NCBI RefSeq assembly: GCF_963667685.1
Contig: NZ_OY763932.1
Span: 1 to 64,000, forward strand
Origin: Maridesulfovibrio sp.
Lineage (GTDB): Bacteria; Desulfobacterota; Desulfovibrionia; Desulfovibrionales; Desulfovibrionaceae
Length of the DNA: 64,000 nt
Reading direction: 5' to 3'
A program made the position numbers and the translations under genes. Below the pieces are notes generated by a model. It was not told the DNA's origin, ran no database searches, and worked only from the letters and a program-made list of their open reading frames with translations. Positions 1 through 7,900 of this stretch are shown here, piece by piece; positions within the stretch are counted from its first letter, which is position 1, and each line of letters starts with the position of its first letter.

Positions 1-2
1 AC

Positions 3-2243
3 ATCCTTTCTGGAATTACTCTTTCCATAATACTGAAATGGTGGGTTGGAATTTTCTTTATTTATCTGGGTATAAAGCACTTTATATTGCCATTTGTTCC
101 TGCGAAGACTCATAAATTTATAGGGTATGCAGAAACATGGGTAATTGTAGGTTTGGTCGCCTCCGTTCTTACAAGTTCGTGGCTGCCGCTCGGACCGGAA
201 AAAGGCATGAGCAATAATTATGCTTTTGTAGCCTTAATTATCGGAAGTTTAATGCTCTTTTTCGAATTATTCCGTTACAACTACGCCAGAATGCTTGGAT
301 GGTGCCTTAATCATAAATTACTCTTTTTATCTCTGCCAACTTTTATCATTGCGTTGGGAATGTCTATCTGGCTTGGCTTCGGCAATCTTACATCATTCCT
401 ACCTGACACAATCAGAACCTCTGCTCCGTACATCAAACTGGCTCACACTTTCCCCGGCTTAGGTAAGGAATTTATGCCGGACCTTGATGAAGGCGCATTT
501 TTGTTCATGCCCACCACTATGCCGCATGCATCCATAGGCGAAGCTCATGATGTTCTGCGTAAACAGGATATGATGATTCAATCTATTCCAGAAGTGGAAT
601 CGGCCGTTGGCAAACTCGGAAGAGCAGAAACGCCTCTCGATCCAGCGCCTATTTCCATGATCGAAACTGTCATTAATTATAAATCCGAATATGTTGTTAG
701 TAAATCAGGAGAGAGACTCCGTTTTAAATATGACCCCGATCAAAAAGACTACTTTCGCAATGTCAAAGGTGACCTTGTTCCGGCAAAGGACGGATATCCC
801 TATTTAGTGCAAGGATACTATGCTAGAGACGACAATGGAGAACTTATTCCTGATGAAAATGGTAAACCTTTCAGAATTTGGCGATCTGCCCTTAGTCCAG
901 AGCTGAATCCAAAACGCAAGAGCTGGAAAGGTATAACTTCTCCGGATGATATATGGGATGAAATAGTCAAAGCAGCTAAAATCCCCGGAGTAACTTCCGC
1001 GCCGAAACTGCAACCAATAGCCGCAAGAATTGTAATGCTGCAATCCGGCATGCGAGCTCCCATGGGCATCAAAGTTAAAGGCCCAAATCTGGAAACACTG
1101 GAAAAAGTAGCTCTTGATCTGGAAAGACTGCTCAAGCAGGTAGGGTCAATACAGCCGGAAGCCGTTATTGCCGACCGCATCGTGGGTAAACCATACCTTG
1201 AAATTGTTATCGATCGTGAAGCCATTGCAAGATATGGAATTATGCTTTCACAGGTACAGGATGTTATTGAAGTGGCTGTCGGCGGTAAGGTAGTGACAAC
1301 GACTGTCGAAGGTCGTGAACGTTATCCTGTCAGGGTTCGCTACATGAGAGAGCTGCGCGATAACATAGATGATCTCGGCAATATTCTTGTAAGCACTCCG
1401 GCCGGAGAACAAATCCCGCTCAGCCAACTGGCAGAGATAAAATATATTCGCGGACCGCAGGTCATCAAAAGTGAAGATACATTTCTGGTCGGCTACGTAC
1501 TGTTCGACAAAAAACCAGGGTTTGCCGAAGTGGATGTAGTTGAGCAGACTCAGACTTTTCTTAATTCTAAAATTAAATCAGGCGAGCTGACTATTCCTGC
1601 CGGAGTTTCATACGAATTTGCAGGTAGTTATGAAAATCAGATCAGAGCACAAAAGAAACTTGCTATAATCCTGCCACTGGCACTGATGTTCATAGTACTT
1701 ATTTTATATTTACAGTTCAAATCCCTAGCAACAACTCTAATGGTCTTTTCAGGCATTTTCGTTGCATGGTCCGGCGGATTTCTTATGGTATGGATGTACG
1801 GTCAACCGTGGTTTATGCATTTTACCGTATTTAACACACCCATGCGCGAATTATTTCAGGTAGCTCCCATCAACTTAAGTGTTGCCATTTGGGTCGGTTT
1901 TTTAGCTCTATTCGGCATAGCCTCGGACGATGGAGTTATCATGGCAACCTATCTGGATGAAACTAAAAATGAACGTAAAGCTACCAGCATTCCCCAAATC
2001 AAGCAGGCTATCATTAAAGGAGCACAAAGAAGAATCCGCCCGGCTCTGATGACCTCGGCAACTACTATCCTTGCACTACTCCCTATCCTAACCTCAACAG
2101 GTCGCGGATCAGATATTATGGTTCCTATGGCAATTCCATCATTCGGAGGCATGACTATTGCCATACTTACCGTATTTGTAGTGCCTGTGCTTTATTGTGG
2201 TGTTGAAGAAATAAAACTAAAAAAAGTGATGAACCCAAAATAA
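3..2243 (+). CDS. Heavy-metal RND efflux permease (CusA/CzcA-like), 5' end missing
   Basis: The frame is open to the left edge of the window, so this is the C-terminal part (about 746 residues) of an inner-membrane RND pump that is normally about 1,040 residues. The visible part carries central and C-terminal membrane helices, the periplasmic porter motif FMPDLDEGAFLFMP and the transmembrane signature GIASDDGVIMATYLD, where acidic residues fit the proton relay of the CusA/CzcA family. Family knowledge says it exports metal cations with a membrane-fusion protein and an outer-membrane channel; those genes should lie to the left. A polar stretch of about 95 residues in the periplasmic domain (bases about 690-985) looks like an insertion relative to CusA. 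A TTG at base 87 is not the true start because coding sequence continues upstream of it. Confidence 0.85.
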   Translation: MLSGITLSIILKWWVGIFFIYLGIKHFILPFVPAKTHKFIGYAETWVIVGLVASVLTSSWLPLGPEKGMSNNYAFVALIIGSLMLFFELFRYNYARMLGWCLNHKLLFLSLPTFIIALGMSIWLGFGNLTSFLPDTIRTSAPYIKLAHTFPGLGKEFMPDLDEGAFLFMPTTMPHASIGEAHDVLRKQDMMIQSIPEVESAVGKLGRAETPLDPAPISMIETVINYKSEYVVSKSGERLRFKYDPDQKDYFRNVKGDLVPAKDGYPYLVQGYYARDDNGELIPDENGKPFRIWRSALSPELNPKRKSWKGITSPDDIWDEIVKAAKIPGVTSAPKLQPIAARIVMLQSGMRAPMGIKVKGPNLETLEKVALDLERLLKQVGSIQPEAVIADRIVGKPYLEIVIDREAIARYGIMLSQVQDVIEVAVGGKVVTTTVEGRERYPVRVRYMRELRDNIDDLGNILVSTPAGEQIPLSQLAEIKYIRGPQVIKSEDTFLVGYVLFDKKPGFAEVDVVEQTQTFLNSKIKSGELTIPAGVSYEFAGSYENQIRAQKKLAIILPLALMFIVLILYLQFKSLATTLMVFSGIFVAWSGGFLMVWMYGQPWFMHFTVFNTPMRELFQVAPINLSVAIWVGFLALFGIASDDGVIMATYLDETKNERKATSIPQIKQAIIKGAQRRIRPALMTSATTILALLPILTSTGRGSDIMVPMAIPSFGGMTIAILTVFVVPVLYCGVEEIKLKKVMNPK

Positions 2244-2428
2244 TTTTTACTGTTTTTCATGAGTTCGTTAAGAGGCTGCATTCAATAGAATGTAAACCCT
2301 TTTTCGGGGTTAGGTATTATGCTTATCTAAATGAAAAAATGTTTTTTTAAAGAATATTTTTAATTATCATTTACCCTGAGGACTAAGGATAAATAGCATC
2401 ATCTTGTCATGTTTTAACCACTAAAAAC

Positions 2429-2456
2429 TTGACAAATAACAAAAGGAGAATATCTT
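2429..2456 (+). promoter_or_regulatory. Candidate sigma-70 promoter for the Abi operon
   Basis: TTGACA at 2429-2434 and TATCTT at 2451-2456 are separated by 16 bases, about 22 bases ahead of the first Abi gene. An AGGAG ribosome site follows at 2463-2467, 11 bases before the ATG at 2479. AbiEi-type proteins often repress their own promoter, but I see no clear inverted repeat here. Confidence 0.45.
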
Positions 2457-2478
2457 AATTTCAGGAGCGGATTAAATC

Positions 2479-3222
2479 ATGCAAGTTTCAGCGCAGATAA
2501 ATAACTATATAGAATCAATCCCACCGGGGAAGATCATCACTTATCAGGACTTTAGAGACTTGCAGAAAAGCAAGCCACAAGCTCTAGCGAAGGCTTTGGA
2601 ACGTCTGGTCAAAAAGCAGGTTTTAATCCGGCAAGCAAAAGGAGCTTTCTACCGCCCAAAGGAAACCATTTTTGGGAAGGTCAGCCCTTCTGACGAAGAA
2701 CTTATTTCCTTTCAAACACGCAAAGACGATAGGGTTACCGGAATTCTCACCGGACAGTCAGTATATCTCAAGCTTCAGATAGCCACGCAGGTTCCGAGTA
2801 CTCTAACCATTGCGAGTATCACTCCTAGAAAAAAACAAACTGTAGGCAAACTTCAAGTCCAGTTCGTGCGCAGTTATGTTTCATCAATAGAGAAAGAAGA
2901 CATCCCACTGATAGAGCTGCTCGAAGCTCTAAGGTTCATCAAGAAAGCTCAGGATTGCACACCGGACGAAATTGTTGCTGCGGTCGGGAGAAAGATGAAA
3001 GACCTTACAGAAGGAGAATTGAAAAGACTGGTTGAGTTTGCGAAAGCATACCCTCCCATGGTTCGAGCCCTTTGTGGAAGTCTTTGCGAAACCATTCCTG
3101 AAGGGTTAGCTAAACCCTTTCTGATCGAGTCATTGCGTGCGACTTTGAATCCATATACGAAATACAAATTGCCAATATCTGAAACTATTCTGAAAAATAA
3201 AAAGGCATGGGGTATAGTGTGA
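2479..3222 (+). CDS. AbiEi-type antitoxin (DUF6088 family)
   Basis: A 247-residue cytoplasmic protein. An N-terminal winged-helix-like region (about residues 1-70) reads as the AbiEi/DUF6088 DNA-binding domain, with PPGKIITYQDF near the start and RQAKGAFYRPKETIFGKV just after. A typical middle segment, DRVTGILTGQSVYLKL, follows. In type IV toxin-antitoxin systems such a protein counteracts the AbiEii nucleotidyltransferase and represses its own promoter. Its stop overlaps the start of the AbiEii gene by 16 bases, which implies translational coupling. The start is supported by an AGGAG site 11 bases upstream. Family assignment is from motif reading; antitoxin activity is inferred from the pairing. 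Confidence 0.8.
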   Translation: MQVSAQINNYIESIPPGKIITYQDFRDLQKSKPQALAKALERLVKKQVLIRQAKGAFYRPKETIFGKVSPSDEELISFQTRKDDRVTGILTGQSVYLKLQIATQVPSTLTIASITPRKKQTVGKLQVQFVRSYVSSIEKEDIPLIELLEALRFIKKAQDCTPDEIVAAVGRKMKDLTEGELKRLVEFAKAYPPMVRALCGSLCETIPEGLAKPFLIESLRATLNPYTKYKLPISETILKNKKAWGIV

Positions 3223-4166
3223 AGCTTCACGAATCCAAAGAGTTTTTTGAAGACGCGATACAGGCCACAGCAGAACACCTCCGCCTGCAAAACATCTTCA
3301 TTGAAAAAGATTACTGGCTAACATTGGCTCTTTATCGCATTGCCCAGACAGATCTCGCAGCGGTGACTGTATTCAAAGGCGGGACTTCACTTTCCAAAGC
3401 ATACGGATGTATCGAACGCTTTTCAGAAGATGTTGACCTTGCCGTCATTACAGACAAGGACCAGCCAGCTAACCAGACAAAAAAGCTACTCAAAAGAATC
3501 ACCACAGTAGCGAGTGTAGATTTAAAAGAAGAACTGGAAGGCAGCAGTAAAGGTTCTATGATCCGTAAGATCTACTATTCCTACCCAAAGTCATTCGATG
3601 GAACATTTGGATCAGTTTCAAATAAAATTTTGCTAGAAGTGAACGCCTTCGCCCATCCATCACCCGTTCAGCCAATGCCGATTTCTACTTATATTTACGA
3701 CTTTCTGAAAAGCCGTGGGCAAGATGAAATTATCAAGCAATTTGACCTTCAGCCTTTCTCGTTTCAGGTTCTCTGCCTTGAGCGGACCTTCACTGAAAAA
3801 ATAATGGCAATAGTCAAAGCTTCATGCAGTGAAACTCCGATCGAATCTCTGCGCCAGAAAATCAGGCATATCTACGATATCCACCAACTTATGCAGAGAG
3901 AAGAAATTCAAACATTCGTAGGCTCTCCTGATTTTCATGAGTTACTGGAAGTGGTGCGGAAATATGATCAAGGAGCCCCAGTTGGAGATGGCAAGTGGAT
4001 AGACATGGATATTGCCGAATGCCCTATTTTTGCTGACACAGAAAACATATGGAAGTCGCTAAGTTCTGCGTATCGGGATGGCCTTGGGGCTATTGTTTAT
4101 GGGGAGTTGCCTGCGGAAAAGGATGTGTTGGAGTCGCTGAACAAAGTTTGCTACAGCCTAAAGTAA
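3207..4166 (+). CDS. AbiEii/AbiGii-type nucleotidyltransferase toxin
   Basis: A 319-residue protein with the nucleotidyltransferase signature FKGGTSLSKAYG followed by SEDVDLAV, giving the GG(S/T) loop and the DxD metal-binding pair. The downstream motif FTEKIMAIVKA is also typical of the AbiEii/AbiGii toxin family. Known members transfer nucleotides to tRNA acceptor ends and halt growth, either in phage defence or as toxins. The start overlaps the 3' end of the AbiEi gene, so the pair forms a type IV toxin-antitoxin unit. The next gene starts 15 bases downstream, suggesting a three-gene operon. No catalytic residue looks lost, so it should be active unless restrained by its partner. Confidence 0.85.
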   Translation: MGYSVKLHESKEFFEDAIQATAEHLRLQNIFIEKDYWLTLALYRIAQTDLAAVTVFKGGTSLSKAYGCIERFSEDVDLAVITDKDQPANQTKKLLKRITTVASVDLKEELEGSSKGSMIRKIYYSYPKSFDGTFGSVSNKILLEVNAFAHPSPVQPMPISTYIYDFLKSRGQDEIIKQFDLQPFSFQVLCLERTFTEKIMAIVKASCSETPIESLRQKIRHIYDIHQLMQREEIQTFVGSPDFHELLEVVRKYDQGAPVGDGKWIDMDIAECPIFADTENIWKSLSSAYRDGLGAIVYGELPAEKDVLESLNKVCYSLK

Positions 4167-4181
4167 AAGGGAACAAAAAAT

Positions 4182-4922
4182 ATGCTTGCTGAATTAAAAA
4201 CAGATTATGAACATGCTAATGCATTGGTCAATATTTTAATTGATCGCGCAACGGGCGGAAATATCGACGAATACGACTATACACAGTTACGTAATTATTT
4301 TGTAACAGACAATAGATTTGCAGACATCTTACCTAAGTGGTTTGCAAGTAAGCGTTCAGTGAATCAGTTTTGGCAGTTCATTAAAAATGAATACGGGAGC
4401 TACTCTGAGCGACGAGATTTCATATGGACAGAATTTGAACGTCTTATTTCTTTTTGTGAATGTGACAATGGAGTTTGCGCCGAACCAGTTATTACATCAG
4501 GACTTGAAAAGCTCGATAGTAATGGTGTTAATAGAGCTTGGGCAAAGGCTCTGGAACGCATAGAAAATGATCCTGAGGGCGCAATTACTTTGGGACGTAC
4601 ACTGCTAGAATCTGTCTGCAAGCATATTCTTGACCTACGCGGTATTCAATACGAATCAAAAAACATTAAGCTTCATAAATTGTACAGGACTGTAGCAGAC
4701 GAATTGAACCTAGCCCCAGAACAACACGATGAAGACTTGTTCAAGCAAGTTCTAGGTGGATGCTCAGCCGTTGTAAATGGCTTAGGATCACTTAGAAATT
4801 CCCTTGGCGACGCTCACGGCCCCGGCGTGTTGCATGTTCGCCCACAGCCAAGGCATGCAAGACTTGTTGTAAATATTGCTGGAGCAATGACACTATTTCT
4901 CATTGAAACGGCCAACAAATGA
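4182..4922 (+). CDS. Abortive-infection protein with Abi_C-type C-terminal domain
   Basis: A 246-residue protein. The C-terminal half (about residues 120-246) matches the Abi_C pattern: ALERIENDPEGAITLGRTLL, a conserved L-R-N-S-x-G-D-A-H-G segment and a terminal helix. The first half is helical and not recognised. Proteins with this C-terminal domain occur singly or fused to various effectors in abortive-infection loci; the biochemical role of the domain is unclear. It starts 15 bases after the AbiEii gene, probably in the same transcript, which is a less common companion for an AbiE pair. Function beyond defence association is not known. Confidence 0.7.
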   Translation: MLAELKTDYEHANALVNILIDRATGGNIDEYDYTQLRNYFVTDNRFADILPKWFASKRSVNQFWQFIKNEYGSYSERRDFIWTEFERLISFCECDNGVCAEPVITSGLEKLDSNGVNRAWAKALERIENDPEGAITLGRTLLESVCKHILDLRGIQYESKNIKLHKLYRTVADELNLAPEQHDEDLFKQVLGGCSAVVNGLGSLRNSLGDAHGPGVLHVRPQPRHARLVVNIAGAMTLFLIETANK

Positions 4923-5249
4923 TCGTTTTATTAAAAAAATGTATCCCACAAAAAATGACTACAGCCTAAACTTTAAATCAATGAAGTTTCATGTAGTTTG
5001 CCCCCTATTGCCAGCGTAGAAGGGCATGGAGTCCTCTTTTAGAATGTGTAACAAATGCAAGGCAATTTACCTGCAATACAAGAGATAATTAACGGAATAT
5101 GTTGTGCCCCGGTACGAGGCACAATTGAATGGAATCTTAAAAGAGTCCTTCCCGCATTTGAGAATAGGAAACAGCACCTTAAAGCTAAGGCTGCTCTGAT
5201 CAAGTTTGTCCTTGCATCGCCAACAGGCACAACATGAACAGGCATGAAG

Positions 5250-5446
5250 TCATCCAGCACAGCTCAGTCCTTCGCATTCAAGTCCTTTCGGTGGTTTGAT
5301 GTCTCGTTCGTACAGGTTCAGAGATACAGCCACTGGAACATTGAATCCGATTCCCTTCGCCTACCCTGTCACATCGATTAGATTTCCGTCTTCTATCACC
5401 TGCTTCCGCAGTATAGAAATAGATCATCCGAAACAGTAGATCGCAA
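5250..5446 (-). pseudogene. Decayed DUF6573-like gene
   Basis: Read on the minus strand, a GGAGGT site at 5453-5458 precedes a TTG at 5446 that opens with TVSDDLFLYCGSR and a stop. One frame over, the reading resumes as VIEDGNLIDVTG, meets an in-frame TAG, then continues AKGIGFNVPVAVSLNLYERD and KPPKGLECEG before another stop. This resembles DUF6573 proteins, small proteins often found beside mobilization genes. A frameshift and at least two nonsense codons mark it as dead. Its 3' continuation toward 5060 is too eroded to follow. It suggests a further, older mobile element in this region. Confidence 0.5.
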
Positions 5447-5467
5447 TTAATTACCTCCAGTAAATCT

Positions 5468-5508
5468 CCTTCAATTTCATATTGTTAAATAATCATAAAA
5501 ATTGAAGG
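5468..5508. repeat. 10-base perfect inverted repeat
   Basis: CCTTCAATTT at 5468-5477 and its complement AAATTGAAGG at 5499-5508 enclose a 21-base AT-rich loop. There is no T-run typical of a terminator. It sits just upstream of the DUF6573-like remnant and could be its old operator. Confidence 0.35.
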
Positions 5509-5896
5509 TTATCTTGTTTGGTCTGATTTGATCACTGGGGGGGATTATCGTTATTTTTTCTGATGATTCTGTGGATCAGGGGATAATGTGGTTAGTGGAA
5601 TGGGTGGTTGCTGCTGGTTCTTCAGTTGATCGAAGACGGTGTGCTCATGTGTACATATAATATTACAAATAAAATATTTGACGATAGCCTTTAACCAGAG
5701 CATCATACAACCATACTATGCGATTTAAAAACAATGGATTTTTTATGAATATGAGGCGTGGTTTCTTCCGTATATGAATAATTTTGAGGCTCTTTTAGAT
5801 AATTAAAATGTCTGTCGTAGAACATTTAAATCTGCAAGACAGAAACAAATTATTTGCGGTATATATTTCATTAACTTCATACAAAAATAGATATAA

Positions 5897-6592
5897 ATGA
5901 TACCTAACAACGCTATCCAAAGAGTATTTCAAATTCAAGTAAACAATTCTACCGGGACATGTTTCACAGTAGAACATAAAAACAAACAGTACATAGTAAC
6001 AGCTAAACACATAGTGGCTGAAATAGAAGAAAAAACAACTATTGAAATATTTCATAATAAACAATGGAAAACTATAGAAGTTCAACTAGTTGGTTTTGCG
6101 GACAATCCAATAGATATAGCTGTTTTAACAACAGACATACAAATTTCTCCCCTGTATCCACTACCAGCAACCGCTAAGGGATCAGTATATGGACAGGATG
6201 TGTATTTTCTAGGTTTTCCGTATGGTCTGTACGAACATGTCGGGGAAATGAACAATAACTTTCCTTTACCTTTTGTAAAAAAAGCAACTTTATCTAGCAT
6301 GTCGCTCACTGATGAAATCCAAATCTACTATCTAGACGGGCATAATAATCCCGGTTTCTCAGGAGGTCCTGTAGTGTTCAAAGAACCCTATCCAACGGAA
6401 AAGGACTTCAAAATATTAGGAGTTATTTCAGGCTATAGATTTGAGTCTAAGCCAATTCATGACGAAGACAAAACTCTTCCATATTATGTAAAAGAAAATT
6501 CGGGGATAATAATCAGTTACGGCATAAAACACGCTACAGACATAATTGAACAAAATCCAATAGGATTCGAACTACCTCCGCAATCATTTTAA
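5897..6592 (+). CDS. Cytoplasmic trypsin-like serine protease
   Basis: A 231-residue protein with the chymotrypsin-fold triad in order: His38 in VTAKHIV, Asp73 in PIDIAVL and Ser155 in NNPGFSGGPVV, with GFPYG before the second barrel. There is no signal peptide or membrane segment, so it should act in the cytoplasm, unlike DegP/HtrA proteins, and it has no PDZ domain. Forty bases downstream lies a gene for a probable nuclease on the same strand. Both are AT-rich and lie in a region with other defence genes and mobile-element debris. Cytoplasmic trypsin-like proteases are known effectors or regulators in several bacterial immune systems; a defence role here is inference. The start has no strong ribosome site. 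Confidence 0.7.
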   Translation: MIPNNAIQRVFQIQVNNSTGTCFTVEHKNKQYIVTAKHIVAEIEEKTTIEIFHNKQWKTIEVQLVGFADNPIDIAVLTTDIQISPLYPLPATAKGSVYGQDVYFLGFPYGLYEHVGEMNNNFPLPFVKKATLSSMSLTDEIQIYYLDGHNNPGFSGGPVVFKEPYPTEKDFKILGVISGYRFESKPIHDEDKTLPYYVKENSGIIISYGIKHATDIIEQNPIGFELPPQSF

Positions 6593-6631
6593 GCCGCTAG
6601 CTAAGAACTGAACGAAAACCACTGTACGAAT

Positions 6632-7243
6632 ATGAAAGAAGACGACTTACTAAATCCAGACAGGCTAATGGATATGCTCAAAAATGATCGAGGGTACGCA
6701 TCATTTTTTGCACCTCCAATTAATGCCAGTTCAAAAGGAAAAGCCATCTATGAGCTTGGCGTCGCTAATGATTTGATTAAATCACATATTGAACTGCAAG
6801 CAGTTCTCCCATATATGAATCCCAAAATTTCAGAAGCTGACCCACCAGACTGTGTCGCAGAAGGCAATATAGCAATAGAAATAACTGAACTAGTAAACGA
6901 GCATGCCGTAGGTATGAACGCTCGAATAAAACAAGGTAGGGCAGGAAAAAATGACTTCAAATGTTATGGAGATTGGAATGAATCTTTGTTCAAAAAACAA
7001 CTACTAAAAATCATAGCCAAGAAAGATAGCAGGAAACTTCTGGGTGGACCATACACAAAATATATTCTTATAATGAGCACCGATGAATTTTTGCTAGAAT
7101 ATAAAACAGTTAAAAAATGGACTCAAAACATGAAACCAGCAGTAACAAACCTTCTGGATCGTATTTATCTACTTTTTTCGTACAAGCCCCAACATATTCC
7201 AGCCTATCCATTCATTGAGATACCAATTACCAAAGAGAAATAA
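6632..7243 (+). CDS. Putative PD-(D/E)XK-like nuclease
   Basis: A 203-residue protein I cannot assign to a named family. Residues 72-85 contain PD, a short loop, then the strand IAIEIT, giving Pro72-Asp73, Glu83 and Thr85 in the spacing of the PD-(D/E)xK nuclease core with Thr replacing Lys. An upstream helix carries Glu41. A later strand, YTKYILIMS, would fit the central sheet of the same fold. There is no signal peptide. It follows the trypsin-like protease by 40 bases on the same strand and probably shares its transcript. I infer a two-gene protease-nuclease module; the nuclease call is moderate because the catalytic Lys is not obvious. Confidence 0.5.
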   Translation: MKEDDLLNPDRLMDMLKNDRGYASFFAPPINASSKGKAIYELGVANDLIKSHIELQAVLPYMNPKISEADPPDCVAEGNIAIEITELVNEHAVGMNARIKQGRAGKNDFKCYGDWNESLFKKQLLKIIAKKDSRKLLGGPYTKYILIMSTDEFLLEYKTVKKWTQNMKPAVTNLLDRIYLLFSYKPQHIPAYPFIEIPITKEK

Positions 7244-7289
7244 ATTTCAAATGAAAGAGTATTATACCAAATGCTCCTAACAACACACC

Positions 7290-7646
7290 CTAATTCAAAA
7301 GAGATTTATATTTAGAACACTTCCCAGTAAAAAAAGCATTTTGTTTATTCTCTTTCCCAAAAGGCTTAGTGCCATGTTCCCAAGTATATTCACCTGATTC
7401 CTTAAAAATATTCAAAGAAACCTCCCAACTAATTTCTGAAGCAGGAAAAACTATATGATATACTCTACCATCTTGAGAGTATGTTCCATTACGAGAGACA
7501 CTTGTCCCCACTAACTGAACAAGATTACTATTTCCACTTATAATTATCCGATGCGTATCACATTTTAATCTAATATCTTCGGCATATGCAGTTGCAGCAA
7601 TCAGTAACGAACAGACTAAAATAACTATAATTTTCTTCATAATCAT
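7290..7646 (-). CDS. Small exported protein of unknown function
   Basis: A 118-residue protein with a clear signal peptide, KKIIVILVCSLLIAATAYA, cleaved before Glu-Asp. The mature part of about 95 residues is polar, with two cysteines (DIRLKCDT and FTGKCSKY) that could form a disulphide in the periplasm. It is convergent with the protease-nuclease pair, 46 bases apart, so it is not part of that transcript. Start choice between two ATGs six bases apart is open; neither has a strong ribosome site. I do not recognise a family. Confidence 0.55.
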   Translation of the reverse strand: MIMKKIIVILVCSLLIAATAYAEDIRLKCDTHRIIISGNSNLVQLVGTSVSRNGTYSQDGRVYHIVFPASEISWEVSLNIFKESGEYTWEHGTKPFGKENKQNAFFTGKCSKYKSLLN

Positions 7647-7774
7647 TAATGTTATATGAAAAGCAAGTTACCTATAATAAATGCATTATAACAACAACCA
7701 CATGATTATTATCCCAAACAGGTTGGAATCCCCGGTTGGCAGCAACCCCAAATATACCCATAAAAACGCAGAAA

Positions 7775-7802
7775 AGGGTTAACCAAAAAACTAGTTAACC
7801 CT
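7775..7802 (-). terminator. Intrinsic terminator behind the tRNA fragment
   Basis: AGGGTTAAC (7775-7783) and GTTAACCCT (7794-7802) form a perfect 9-base stem with a 10-base loop. On the minus strand a T-rich tract follows. It lies 17 bases past the CCA end of the tRNA-like fragment, like the terminator behind the intact tRNA-Ala, so it may be the original terminator of the disrupted tRNA gene. Confidence 0.6.
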
Positions 7803-7818
7803 ATAACATTATTAAACA

Positions 7819-7868
7819 TGGTGACCACAGCAGAAATCGAACCTGCGGCACAAGGATTAGGAACCCTG
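7819..7868 (-). pseudogene. 3' half of a tRNA-Arg(CCT)-like gene, putative attachment site
   Basis: On the minus strand the sequence reads a 7-base anticodon loop TTCCTAA, a variable loop GTGCC, a T arm GCAGG-TTCGATT-TCTGC that pairs fully (one G-T), an acceptor strand TGTGGTC, discriminator A and encoded CCA. The 5' half (acceptor, D arm) is absent and the anticodon stem is imperfect. Integrating elements that use tRNA genes leave exactly such a displaced 3' piece at the far end. The fragment lies 32 bases past the mobA stop codon. The intact tRNA-Arg partner and an integrase are not in the window. Confidence 0.55.
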
Positions 7869-7900
7869 TAAATTGTAAATAAGTCCTGTATCATCACACA

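Larger units (their letters stand above)
4923..5896. other. 974-base region without intact genes
   Basis: AT-rich spacer between the Abi operon and the protease gene. It contains the remains of a DUF6573-like gene on the minus strand (5250-5446) and a 10-base inverted repeat (5468-5508). From 5509 to 5896 I see no convincing coding frame, repeat or RNA. Confidence 0.6.

Noticed and set aside
5039-5260. Overlapping short frames on both strands; the plus frame has a faint transposase-like VRGTIEW string
   Set aside because: The resemblance is a few residues only and the area is better explained as the eroded 3' part of the DUF6573-like remnant.
7700-7900. Minus-strand frame of about 62 codons across the tRNA fragment
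   Set aside because: It translates the tRNA remnant and its terminator; the RNA explanation is better.
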